Part shown: one piece after another, positions 8,587-16,157 of the stretch | How the letters are laid out: every line of letters begins with the position of its first letter | Position numbering within the stretch: position 1 is the first letter of the stretch | Assembly: GCF_002250835.2 (NCBI RefSeq) | Contig: NZ_NOJY02000009.1 | Coordinates: 83,517 to 147,516 of the forward strand | DNA: 64,000 nt | From: Romboutsia weinsteinii | GTDB lineage: Bacteria > Bacillota > Clostridia > Peptostreptococcales > Peptostreptococcaceae | Direction: 5' to 3' | The notes under the pieces: generated by a model | Databases searched by the model: none | Told to the model about the DNA's origin: nothing | Seen by the model: the letters and a program-made list of their open reading frames with translations, nothing else | Translations under genes and position numbers: made by a program

Positions 8587-8844
8587 ATGAAAGAATTTAT
8601 GAAAAAAAACAGACATAATATTAGCAATATAATGAACGCAATAATAATTGTGATAGGTCTACTTTTAAAAAATGTAGTATTCGTATTTTTAGGGATACTA
8701 TTAGTAGGTTTAAACTTTTATGTTTCAAAAGAAGAAAAGAAAACTGAAGAAAAAAAGGCTCAAATCAAAGCAGAGTTAAAAGCAAATAGAGAAAAAATGA
8801 GGGGAAATAAAAAGAAGAAATCAAAGAATAAAAAAAGAAGATAA
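8587..8844 (+). CDS. Small membrane protein with highly basic tail
   Basis: An 85-residue protein with an N-terminal basic segment, two adjacent hydrophobic spans (about residues 13-30 and 33-48) and a very Lys-rich, probably coiled-coil tail ending in KKKKSKNKKRR. The gene has an AAAGAGGATA ribosome site and is followed by a hairpin at 8850-8878. Family and function are not recognised. The tail would be cytosolic and could contact nucleic acid or ribosomes, but this is speculation. Confidence 0.6.
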   Translation: MKEFMKKNRHNISNIMNAIIIVIGLLLKNVVFVFLGILLVGLNFYVSKEEKKTEEKKAQIKAELKANREKMRGNKKKKSKNKKRR

Positions 8845-8849
8845 ATATA

Positions 8850-8878
8850 AATGGCGAACTTATAACAGGTTCGCCATT
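8850..8878 (+). terminator. Hairpin after the small membrane protein gene
   Basis: AATGGCGAAC (8850-8859) pairs perfectly with GTTCGCCATT (8869-8878). The following sequence is AT-rich, without a long T-run, so termination may be weak. Confidence 0.5.
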
Positions 8879-8976
8879 AATTATTATATAAATGTTATAA
8901 AATAAGCCTGGAAAAGGAAAATATGCTAATATATTTAGTATATATTAAAAATTAAGTTTATGGGAGTTGATTTTAG

Positions 8977-9798
8977 ATGATGATAGTTGATAAAGACAAA
9001 TGTATAGGGTGTGGACTATGTATAAAAGACTGTTTTGTTAGGGATATAGAAATACAAGATAATAAGGCTCATATAAAAAATAAAACTTGTATGAAATGTG
9101 GGCATTGCATAGCAATCTGCCCAAAGCATGCAGTATCAACAGATGAATATAGTATGGATGATGTAAAAGAATATAAGAAAGAAGATTTCAATATAGATGC
9201 AGATAAGTTACTTAATTTTATAAAATTTAGAAGAACAATAAGACAATTTAAAAATAAAGATGTTGAGAATAAAAAACTTGCTAAAATAATAGAGGCAGGA
9301 AGATTTACTCAAACAGGTGGTAATCTTCAAAATGTTTCTTATATAGTAGTAAAAGATAATATAAATGAACTAAAAGAAATGGTAATAGAAACTTTAAAGA
9401 ATATGGGAGAGTATGTACTTAAAAACTCAACTCCTGAAAACAAGCAAATAGAAAAATATGCAAAAATGTGGTTAAGAATGCATAAAGCATATAAAGAAGA
9501 TCCTAAAAAAAATGATATGCTTTTCTTCAATGCTCCAGCGGTAGTGTTAGTGGTATCTGATTCTGATGTTAATGGTGCACTAGCTTCATCTAATATGGAA
9601 TTGATGACAAATGCATTAGATTTAGGAACATTCTTCAGTGGTTTTTTAGTTAGAGCGGCTCAATCAAATAAACATATTAATGATTATTTAGGCATTGAAG
9701 AAGGTAAAAAAATAGTAACATGTATGGTTATAGGCTACCCAGATACTAAATATTCTAGAACTGTACCTAGAAAAGATGCAGATATAACATGGAAATAA
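8977..9798 (+). CDS. Ferredoxin-nitroreductase fusion protein
   Basis: A 273-residue protein with an N-terminal 2x[4Fe-4S] ferredoxin domain (CIGCGLCIKDC at about residues 9-19 and CMKCGHCIAICP at about 39-50), followed by an FMN-binding nitroreductase domain. The latter starts with FIKFRRTIRQF and includes the usual EAGRFTQTGGNLQN and the C-terminal MVIGYPDTKYSRTVPRK. Such fusions in anaerobes reduce nitro-compounds, flavins or quinone-like acceptors with electrons passed through the clusters. The physiological substrate is unknown. It is followed by a terminator and then an Old Yellow Enzyme gene, also a flavin reductase. Confidence 0.9.
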   Translation: MMIVDKDKCIGCGLCIKDCFVRDIEIQDNKAHIKNKTCMKCGHCIAICPKHAVSTDEYSMDDVKEYKKEDFNIDADKLLNFIKFRRTIRQFKNKDVENKKLAKIIEAGRFTQTGGNLQNVSYIVVKDNINELKEMVIETLKNMGEYVLKNSTPENKQIEKYAKMWLRMHKAYKEDPKKNDMLFFNAPAVVLVVSDSDVNGALASSNMELMTNALDLGTFFSGFLVRAAQSNKHINDYLGIEEGKKIVTCMVIGYPDTKYSRTVPRKDADITWK

Positions 9799-9812
9799 TT
9801 GTATAATAATAT

Positions 9813-9849
9813 AAGGATAGGAAATATAGTATGATTTCTATCCTTTTTT
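9813..9849 (+). terminator. Intrinsic terminator after the nitroreductase gene
   Basis: AAGGATAGGAAAT pairs with ATTTCTATCCTT with one unpaired base, followed by TTTTTTATTATTT. Confidence 0.8.
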
Positions 9850-9875
9850 ATTATTTGTAATACTGGAGGGGTAAA

Positions 9876-10958
9876 ATGAATAGTTTATTTGATAGAGTTA
9901 AAATAGGAAATATTGAAGTGAAAAATAGGTTTATAAGATCAGCAACATGTGAGAAACTGTCTGACAGTGATGGACACAATAGAAAACAAATTCTATTTGA
10001 CTACTATGAAGATCTAGCAAAGGGTGGTGTAGGAACAATTATTTCAAGCTTTGCGAAGATAGATAAAAATGAAATACCAAGCATAAATATGATGGGAATA
10101 TATGATGATTCATTTATAGAAGAATATAAAAAGCTAACAAGTATAATTCATAAATACGATACGAAGGTAATTATGCAAATTGTATATGGTGGTTCTCAAT
10201 CAAAAAATAACTCAAAAGATAATATAGTTTTTGGACCATCTTCTATTAAAAATCCATCAAGCAACATGACACCAATTGAAATGACCAAAGATAACATAAA
10301 ATATATTATACAAAAATTTATTGATGCGGCAGTAAGAGCAGAAAAGTCAGGATTTGATGGAGTACAGCTTCATATAGCTCATGGATATTTACTAAGCCAA
10401 TTTTTGTCTCCATATTTTAATAGAAGAAAAGACGAGTATGGTGGAAACATAGAAAATAGAGGAAGAATAATATATGAAATTTATGAAGGAATAAGGAGTG
10501 AAGCTGGAAAAAACTTTATAATATCAGTTAAAATCAATAGTGACAATTTTATAGATGAAGATAGCTACAATATAGAAGAGTGTATTGAAGTATGCGAGAC
10601 ACTTGATAAAATGGGAATTGATCTAATAGAGATAAGTGGAGGTATGGGTTGTTCAAGAGAAAATGAAGGTGCAATTAGAAAGGTAAAGACTAAAGATGAT
10701 GAGGCTTATTTTAGAGAGAATACATCTAAGGTAGCTAATATAGTTGATTCACCAGTAGCCATAGTTGGTGGGCTTAGAAGTATCGATATAATGGAAGACA
10801 TTATAAATAAGGAAAAAATTGAATTTATATCAATGTCAAGACCTTTACACAGTGAACCAGATTTAATAAATAAATGGAAATTAGATAAAAATACAAAGCT
10901 TAGATGCATATCATGTAATCAATGTAATAAAGGTGGTAAAATATGTGTTTTTAGATAG
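9876..10958 (+). CDS. Old Yellow Enzyme family NADH:flavin oxidoreductase
   Basis: A 360-residue FMN-binding TIM-barrel protein of the NADH:flavin oxidoreductase/12-oxophytodienoate reductase family. It shows NRFIRSATCEK near the N-terminus, the DGVQLHIAHGYLLSQFLSP substrate/FMN motif near residue 165 and NRRKDEYGGNIENR. It ends soon after CISCNQCNKGGKIC, which resembles the iron-sulfur Cys motif of the larger 2,4-dienoyl-CoA reductase type; the FAD/NADH domains of that type are absent. It probably reduces activated C=C bonds. Start at 9876 after TGGAGGGG. The retained Cys cluster suggests a [4Fe-4S] cluster, with electrons supplied by a separate protein. Confidence 0.88.
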   Translation: MNSLFDRVKIGNIEVKNRFIRSATCEKLSDSDGHNRKQILFDYYEDLAKGGVGTIISSFAKIDKNEIPSINMMGIYDDSFIEEYKKLTSIIHKYDTKVIMQIVYGGSQSKNNSKDNIVFGPSSIKNPSSNMTPIEMTKDNIKYIIQKFIDAAVRAEKSGFDGVQLHIAHGYLLSQFLSPYFNRRKDEYGGNIENRGRIIYEIYEGIRSEAGKNFIISVKINSDNFIDEDSYNIEECIEVCETLDKMGIDLIEISGGMGCSRENEGAIRKVKTKDDEAYFRENTSKVANIVDSPVAIVGGLRSIDIMEDIINKEKIEFISMSRPLHSEPDLINKWKLDKNTKLRCISCNQCNKGGKICVFR

Positions 10959-11086
10959 ATTACTAACTCTATAGAAGCAACAACAAAGTGACTATAAAAT
11001 AATACAATAAAATTAAAAGTGTCACAAAACGATGAAAAAAATAATAATATGCTATTGAACACAAATATATATAGGAGAGTGTTTTA

Positions 11087-11998
11087 ATGGCAACTACTAA
11101 AAAAATAAAAAATATAGCTAACATAAGCTATCAATATCAGCCAGATGCAACAATAGATATCGTAGAAAATGCATCTCTAGTATCCCCTGTTTCTAGTGAA
11201 GATATAGTAGAAGCCGGTGTACCTAGCTTTACATTAACTGATATATCACATACTAATTTTTTAAAACCTGGTAATGTAGTAACTTATAACCTTTCAATAG
11301 TAAATACAGGTAATGTATCTTTTTCAAATATAGTAATAAAAAATGATGGAGCATCAAATTTAACTTTTTCTAAAGATAATATTAAGGTTTATATTGATGG
11401 TGTAGCAGCAGATTCTGGAGAAATAGCCTTTGCAACTAACCAATTTACTATAACTCCTGCATCTGGTATAGCTGAGGACAAAGAAGTTGTAGCATTGATA
11501 ACTGCAAAAGATAGTGGAACAGGAGCAGTTGCAGGAGAAGATTTTGCTAATGAAATATCAATTGGGTATTCATACAAAGATCCACTAAATACAGGTGGAG
11601 CAGATATAGTAGTAGCACCTGTAGATGCACAAAAACTTAATTTATCAACAACTTACAGCTTCGCTAATATTACAAATGTAGCAAAAGCAATGAACACAAA
11701 GCCACAAGCAGTTGGTGGAGCAATGACATATACATTAACATTAGAAAATAGCGGAAATGTAGATGCTATAAATGTAGAGATAAAAGATCTTATACCAAAA
11801 GAAATGACATATACATCAGTAGCAGGAACAAAATTAGTACCCGGAGGAACTAGTGAAGACCTTTCTTTATCAGGAGCAACAGACTCAGAAAATCTTTTGA
11901 CTATAACTGGGATTGTAGTTCCTGCTGCTAAATTAGTAGATACTACTTTAACTAATGGTGAAGCGACTATAACAATAACTGGAACATATACTGGATAA
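11087..11998 (+). CDS. DUF11 repeat surface-type protein, copy 1
   Basis: A 303-residue protein built of two DUF11-like beta-sandwich modules (about residues 47-165 and 190-300). Each begins with a GxxVTYNLSIVNTGNVSFSN-type strand pair (second module GGAMTYTLTLENSGNVDAIN). There is no signal peptide, sortase motif or membrane anchor. DUF11 modules usually occur in exported surface proteins, so a signal-less pair is unusual; deposition on the spore by mother-cell lysis is one explanation (inference). The gene is preceded by AGGAGAG and followed by a terminator. The next gene is a diverged paralogue of equal length. Confidence 0.8.
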   Translation: MATTKKIKNIANISYQYQPDATIDIVENASLVSPVSSEDIVEAGVPSFTLTDISHTNFLKPGNVVTYNLSIVNTGNVSFSNIVIKNDGASNLTFSKDNIKVYIDGVAADSGEIAFATNQFTITPASGIAEDKEVVALITAKDSGTGAVAGEDFANEISIGYSYKDPLNTGGADIVVAPVDAQKLNLSTTYSFANITNVAKAMNTKPQAVGGAMTYTLTLENSGNVDAINVEIKDLIPKEMTYTSVAGTKLVPGGTSEDLSLSGATDSENLLTITGIVVPAAKLVDTTLTNGEATITITGTYTG

Positions 11999-12009
11999 TT
12001 ATATAAAAT

Positions 12010-12043
12010 CAAAAAAGCGATGTTTTTTAATATCGCTTTTTTC
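12010..12043 (+). terminator. Terminator between the two DUF11 genes
   Basis: AAAAAAGCGAT (12011-12021) pairs with ATCGCTTTTTT (12032-12042), ending in a T-run. Confidence 0.8.
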
Positions 12044-12097
12044 TAAAATTAAATATTATTAATAAATAAGATAAGTTACATTAAGGAGTTAACCTAT

Positions 12098-13015
12098 ATG
12101 GAAGATAAATATGATAAGAAAATATCTAGTATTATATATGAATATCAGCCAGATTTATTAATTGAAAATATTGAAAAAGATTCAACTATATTAATTGAAA
12201 AAGATACAAAACCAATAGTGCCAAATTTATATATAAATAAAATATCAGGAAAAAAATATTCTAAACCAGGAGATATAATAGACTATACTGTTATACTAGC
12301 TAATAAAGGAAACATAAACTTTAATAAATTAGTAGTGCTAGATAATATGCCTAAAGAATTAACATATATAAATCAAAGTATAGAAGTTATAGTTAATACA
12401 GATGCTCTAGAATATAGATTGGATTATTACTTAGAAATTGATGATATAGAAAATAGACTAAAAATAGTCATAAATAAAATAATATATACAGGAGATATAG
12501 TAATTGTAAATTTTAATGCAGAAATAGATAATAATACATCTACAGAAGTATTAAAAAATGAGATAAGATTAGGTTACTCTTATATTGATGAAGATAAAAG
12601 TCTAGAAATAAATCCGCTAGATAAAGAGATAGCTGATGCATATACTTTAACTTATATGGAATATGCAAGTCTAACTGTTACAAAATGTATAGATAAGTAT
12701 CCTAGCAATATTGGAGATACAATGAGCTATAAATTAGAATTAATAAATAATGGAAATCTAAAAGCAATTAATGTAAAGATAGAAGAGTATGTCTTAGAAG
12801 ACATGTATTATAGTAAAGCAGAAGGAGAAATACAAGAACCTGGAAAAGAAAAAGCAAAGTTTGAACCGCAAGCTATATTAAATGATAATAATTTACTTAT
12901 AATTACAAAAATAGAAGTGCCTCAAGGCAGGTATATTGAATCTAGCTTGGGAGAGTTTGATTTCATTCCAGGTAAATCAGTAATTACTATATATGGAGAG
13001 TATAGAGGAGAATAA
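12098..13015 (+). CDS. DUF11 repeat surface-type protein, copy 2
   Basis: A 305-residue paralogue of the preceding gene. The two share the N-terminal signature (ISxxxYxYQPDxxIxxxE) and the same two-module layout, with first module GDIIDYTVILANKGNINFNK and second module GDTMSYKLELINNGNLKAIN. It is more acidic and Lys/Ile-rich than copy 1 and lacks a signal peptide. The pair looks like an old tandem duplication whose members have diverged strongly in surface residues. Each has its own ribosome site; the terminator between them suggests separate control. Function unknown; a spore- or cell-surface structural role is inferred only. Confidence 0.78.
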   Translation: MEDKYDKKISSIIYEYQPDLLIENIEKDSTILIEKDTKPIVPNLYINKISGKKYSKPGDIIDYTVILANKGNINFNKLVVLDNMPKELTYINQSIEVIVNTDALEYRLDYYLEIDDIENRLKIVINKIIYTGDIVIVNFNAEIDNNTSTEVLKNEIRLGYSYIDEDKSLEINPLDKEIADAYTLTYMEYASLTVTKCIDKYPSNIGDTMSYKLELINNGNLKAINVKIEEYVLEDMYYSKAEGEIQEPGKEKAKFEPQAILNDNNLLIITKIEVPQGRYIESSLGEFDFIPGKSVITIYGEYRGE

Positions 13016-13079
13016 TTATAATATTACTTAAATCTGTATTACATAAATACAAAAAGTATAAGTGATAAGTAAATAATAC

Positions 13080-13259
13080 TTATTCATCTATACTATCGTG
13101 AACTATATGCACTACTAATCCTATTACAGCAACTAATAATAATGTTAAAGACTTGCCAGATTGTTGAATAGTCATTAAAATATTAGATTGAAAAATATTA
13201 AACATTATTAAGGTTAAGACAATAGAAAAAATTAATCTATATAAGTTTTTGCTTTGCAT
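13080..13259 (-). CDS. Small membrane protein, 59 residues
   Basis: A short ORF supported by a textbook ribosome site (AAGGAGGTACCT immediately before the ATG). The product starts MQSKNLYRLIFSIVLTLIMF and contains two hydrophobic stretches (about residues 8-22 and 38-53) around a polar TIQQSGKS turn, ending in HDSIDE. It looks like a two-span hairpin membrane protein. It stands alone, convergent with the DUF11 genes and divergent from the SAM riboswitch. No family is recognised. Confidence 0.6.
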   Translation of the reverse strand: MQSKNLYRLIFSIVLTLIMFNIFQSNILMTIQQSGKSLTLLLVAVIGLVVHIVHDSIDE

Positions 13260-13371
13260 AGGTACCTCCTTTGTGCTATATTTTGATGGATAATCTTTAA
13301 AATATATAATTCGATGCTGAATAAGAATAACCTTTTTTAGAAAATTATGTACAATTAATTAAGTTATACTA

Positions 13372-13400
13372 TTGACAACTGTAAGAAAATTTTGTAATAT
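13372..13400 (+). promoter_or_regulatory. Promoter of the SAM-I riboswitch transcript
   Basis: TTGACA (13372-13377) and TAATAT (13395-13400) are separated by 17 bases, about 16 bases upstream of the riboswitch P1 helix. The rest of 13260-13371 is AT-rich without recognised elements. Confidence 0.65.
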
Positions 13401-13416
13401 GAGATGAGAAAATTTA

Positions 13417-13523
13417 ATACTCTTATCAAGAGCGGTGGAGGGACTGGCCCTATGAAGCCCGGCAACCAGTATATTTTATATACGGGTGCTAAATCCTGCA
13501 GCATTTTGCTGGTAGATGAGTAT
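13417..13523 (+). promoter_or_regulatory. SAM-I (S-box) riboswitch
   Basis: All S-box signatures are present in order: CTTATCAAGAG, GGTGGAGGGACTGGCCC, TGAAGCCCGGCAACC, GGTGCTAAATCCTGC and AGATGAG. P1 is closed by ATACTC (13417-13422) with GAGTAT (13518-13523). High SAM should stabilise the aptamer and favour the downstream terminator, shutting off the transporter gene. Confidence 0.97.
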
Positions 13524-13535
13524 AGTTATGCTTTT

Positions 13536-13566
13536 AAAGCCTGAGTTTATGCTCAGGCTTATTTTA
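13536..13566 (+). terminator. Riboswitch-controlled terminator
   Basis: AAGCCTGAG (13537-13545) and CTCAGGCTT (13552-13560) followed by ATTTTAAT form the expression platform of the SAM-I riboswitch. Confidence 0.85.
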
Positions 13567-13590
13567 ATACATAAAAAAGGAGAAATAGAC

Positions 13591-14907
13591 ATGAAAAGTC
13601 AAATCAACAAAGGAAATCCTATGGCCTTATTGCCATTAGGTATATTTTTATTACTATTTGTAGGAAGTGGAATTATAACAGGTGATTTTTATAAGATGCC
13701 AGTATTAGTTGCGTTTATTATTGCAGCAGCTTTTGCACTTATATTTAACAGAAAAGAAAGTCTTCAGACGAAGATAGAAGTATTTTGTAAAGGCGCAGGT
13801 GACTTTAATATTATATTAATGGTTATGATATTTGTTTTAGCAGGTGCTTTTTCAAGTGTTGCAAAATCAATGGGTGGAGTAGACTCAACAGTAAATTTAA
13901 GTTTATCTGTATTACCTCCAAATCTTTTATTATCAGGACTATTTATAATAGCATGCTTTATATCTGTTTCAATGGGAACGTCAATGGGAACAATAGCAGC
14001 TTTAGGACCAATAGCTCTTGGTGTTGCAGAGAAAACAGGAATGCCAATAGCTTTAGTTATAGGAGCAGTAGTAGGTGGAGCTATGTTTGGTGATAATTTA
14101 TCAATGATATCTGATACGACAATAGCTGCAACAAGAACACAAGGGTGTGAATTAAAGGACAAGTTTAAGACAAACTTCTTAATAGTTCTTCCAGCAGCAA
14201 TAATTACGGCAGTATTACTAGCTGTAGTAGCATCAGGATATGATGGTGTAGTAAAAGAATCATATAGTTATGAGATAGTTAAAGTATTACCTTATCTAGC
14301 AGTACTAATAGGTGCATTATGTGGTGTTAATGTATTTGTATTATTAGGTTCAGGGATATTATTTGCAGGAGCTATAGGAATATTTTCAAATGCATTTGAT
14401 GTATTAGGTTTTATAAACGCTGTATCAGATGGTATAGTTGGAATGCAAGAAATATGTCTTTTAGTAATAGTTGTAGGTGGAGTAGTTGAAATAATTAAGT
14501 TTAACGGTGGTATAGACTTTATACTTTACTTCATAACAAGTAAAATAAAGAGCAAAAAAGGTGCTGAGTTTGGAATAGCAGCTTTAGTAAGTATAGTTGA
14601 TTTATGTACAGCTAATAATACTATAGCAATAGTAACAGCTGGACCACTAGCAAAAGATATAGCTAAAGAGTATGACATAGATCCGAGAAAGAGTGCAAGT
14701 ATATTAGATATATTCTCTTCTTGTTGGCAAGGTATGATTCCTTATGGAGCACAATTACTTACAGCTGCAGGTATTGCAGGAGTATCACCACTAGAAATAT
14801 TAAGATACTTATACTATCCAGGTCTAATGTTAGTGTGCGGTATAATAGCAATATCATTTGGATTACCAAAACTTAAGGCAATAAAAGAAGATAAATTAGT
14901 TGCATAA
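13591..14907 (+). CDS. NhaC-family transporter, predicted methionine transporter (MetT type)
   Basis: A 438-residue polytopic membrane protein of the Na+/H+ antiporter NhaC family with about 11-12 spans (for example SVSMGTSMGTIAALGPIALG and GAVVGGAMFGDNLSMISDTT). The ATG at 13591 follows AAAAAGGAGAAA; longer frames start inside the riboswitch terminator. NhaC-like genes under S-box control have been predicted in Gram-positive comparative genomics to be methionine transporters (MetT), probably Na+-coupled. The SAM-I riboswitch immediately upstream supports that role here. It is monocistronic, ending at a strong terminator. Confidence 0.85.
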   Translation: MKSQINKGNPMALLPLGIFLLLFVGSGIITGDFYKMPVLVAFIIAAAFALIFNRKESLQTKIEVFCKGAGDFNIILMVMIFVLAGAFSSVAKSMGGVDSTVNLSLSVLPPNLLLSGLFIIACFISVSMGTSMGTIAALGPIALGVAEKTGMPIALVIGAVVGGAMFGDNLSMISDTTIAATRTQGCELKDKFKTNFLIVLPAAIITAVLLAVVASGYDGVVKESYSYEIVKVLPYLAVLIGALCGVNVFVLLGSGILFAGAIGIFSNAFDVLGFINAVSDGIVGMQEICLLVIVVGGVVEIIKFNGGIDFILYFITSKIKSKKGAEFGIAALVSIVDLCTANNTIAIVTAGPLAKDIAKEYDIDPRKSASILDIFSSCWQGMIPYGAQLLTAAGIAGVSPLEILRYLYYPGLMLVCGIIAISFGLPKLKAIKEDKLVA

Positions 14908-14911
14908 TTGT

Positions 14912-14940
14912 AAAAGCCATCTATATATAGATGGCTTTTG
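14912..14940 (+). terminator. Intrinsic terminator after the NhaC-type gene
   Basis: AAAAGCCATCTA and TAGATGGCTTTT (14912-14939) form a near-perfect palindromic hairpin. Confidence 0.85.
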
Positions 14941-14980
14941 TAGTATAATAATAAGAAAATGACATGAGGGGGGAATACAC

Positions 14981-15160
14981 ATGATAAAGGATTACTATTG
15001 TCCAAAGTGTACATCTAAACTTGAGGTGTTTGACAGTTGAGGAGCGATAAGTTATTTTTGCAAGGTTTGCAAAACACTAGTATCAAGAAAAAAAATTTTG
15101 ACTAAAGAAGAAGTAGAGAAAATAAAAATTGAGGAATATGAAGATATTGAAAAATTATAA
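14981..15160 (+). CDS. Zinc-ribbon protein with in-frame UGA (candidate selenoprotein or nonsense-interrupted gene)
   Basis: Read through the TGA at 15038-15040 (codon 20), this frame gives a 59-residue protein: first knuckle YCPKC (Cys7, Cys10), then FDS-U/stop-GAISYF, second knuckle CKVC (Cys27, Cys30), and a charged helical tail starting KKILTKEE. A strong site (GAGGGGGG, 7 bases from the ATG) supports translation. The zinc-ribbon fold needs both knuckles, which lie on opposite sides of the UGA, so the frame was selected as one protein. A SECIS-like hairpin begins just after the UGA. Cysteines before the UGA use TGT, while both after it use TGC, as the hairpin requires. The alternative is a recent nonsense mutation (for example TGG or TGC to TGA). 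Neighbours are unrelated. Confidence 0.6.
15041..15084 (+). other. SECIS-like RNA hairpin directly 3' of the in-frame UGA
   Basis: An 8-bp helix (TTTTGCAA, 15056-15063, with TTGCAAAA, 15067-15074) closes a GGT loop. A lower helix pairs AGT (15050-15052) with ACT (15076-15078) and GATA (15046-15049) with TATC (15081-15084). The loop GG sits 23 bases after the UGA, within the window expected for bacterial SECIS elements, and the apical part resembles the TTGCAGGTCTGCA core of the E. coli fdhF SECIS. The match was made by eye and not scored by a program. Confidence 0.5.
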
Positions 15161-15245
15161 CGGAAAATAGCTTTATAAATTGTAAAAAATAATAAAATCA
15201 TAGTAGGCTTAAGTAAAATTATTGATATTATAATTTAGTTCATAT

Positions 15246-15290
15246 AAATAAAAACCATATTACAAATAAGTAATATTGTTTTTATTTATA
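15246..15290 (+). terminator. Hairpin terminator in the gap after the zinc-ribbon gene
   Basis: AAATAAAAAC-ATATTAC pairs with GTAATAT-GTTTTTATTT around a short loop. The rest of 15161-15466 is AT-rich with no gene that I can support; a minus-strand frame across 15298-15480 has no ribosome site. Confidence 0.7.
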
Positions 15291-15466
15291 GAATTTATTA
15301 AAGATAAGAGAGAAAATGGTTACGCAGGAGAAAGAGGAGTGTTATCATATAAAATATAAACATAATACAACCGATTGCATAAGTTTTGAAATTAGATAAG
15401 CCAATATATAGAGATAGAAGCAGGGTAATTTGAAGTTTTAAAAATATGTAATTAGGGGGGATAGTA

Positions 15467-16135
15467 TTGGAAGCTTTCATATTTGATTTAGATGGTGTTA
15501 TAACTGATACTGCGCACTATCATTATATAGCTTGGAAAGAACTTGCTAAAAGTATAAATATAGACATAGATGAAAAGTTCAATGAATCATTAAAAGGAAT
15601 AAGTAGATTAGAATCTCTAGAAAGCATTTTAAAACTTAAAGGAAGAGAATATGATTTTAGTTATGAAGAAAAAGTAATATTAGCAAATAAAAAAAATGAT
15701 TACTATAAAGAATTGATAAAAAATGTAACACCAAAAGATATTTTACCAGGCATAAAAGAACTACTAAATGAGACAAAAGATAAGGGAATAAAAATAGGAT
15801 TAGCATCAGCAAGTAAAAATGCAGATGCAGTTTTACAAAATCTTCAACTTAAAGATTACTTTGATTTTGTAGCAGATGCTTCTAAATGTACACAAAGTAA
15901 ACCGAATCCAGAGATATTTTTGATGGCAATAAAAGGTCTTAATGTAGATCCTAAAGATTGTATAGGATTTGAAGATGCAAGTGCTGGAATAGAAGCTATA
16001 AACTCAGCTAATATGTATTCAGTGGGTATTGGTGATGAAAATGTGCTAAAAGAGGCTAATTATATAGTAAAAAATACAACTGATCTAGACTTTAATACAC
16101 TCATAAAGAAATATATACAATATTATAGTAAATAA
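15467..16135 (+). CDS. pgmB: Beta-phosphoglucomutase
   Basis: A 222-residue HAD-family enzyme converting beta-glucose 1-phosphate to glucose 6-phosphate in the cytosol. The TTG start at 15467 is set by AGGGGGGATAG. The catalytic FDLDGVITDTA motif gives nucleophile Asp7 and acid/base Asp9. Further HAD motifs are LASASKN (about residue 115), KPNPEIF and the GFEDASAGIEA metal-binding loop. It sits 22 bases before a GH65 phosphorylase gene. The two form the standard pair in which an inverting disaccharide phosphorylase makes beta-glucose 1-phosphate and PgmB feeds it to glycolysis. Confidence 0.95.
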   Translation: MEAFIFDLDGVITDTAHYHYIAWKELAKSINIDIDEKFNESLKGISRLESLESILKLKGREYDFSYEEKVILANKKNDYYKELIKNVTPKDILPGIKELLNETKDKGIKIGLASASKNADAVLQNLQLKDYFDFVADASKCTQSKPNPEIFLMAIKGLNVDPKDCIGFEDASAGIEAINSANMYSVGIGDENVLKEANYIVKNTTDLDFNTLIKKYIQYYSK

Positions 16136-16157
16136 GAAAAATTATGGGGGATTTATT

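Noticed and set aside
15298..15480. Minus-strand hydrophobic frame of 60 codons
   Set aside because: No ribosome site upstream, and its start lies inside the pgmB coding sequence; the space is better explained as a non-coding gap with a terminator.
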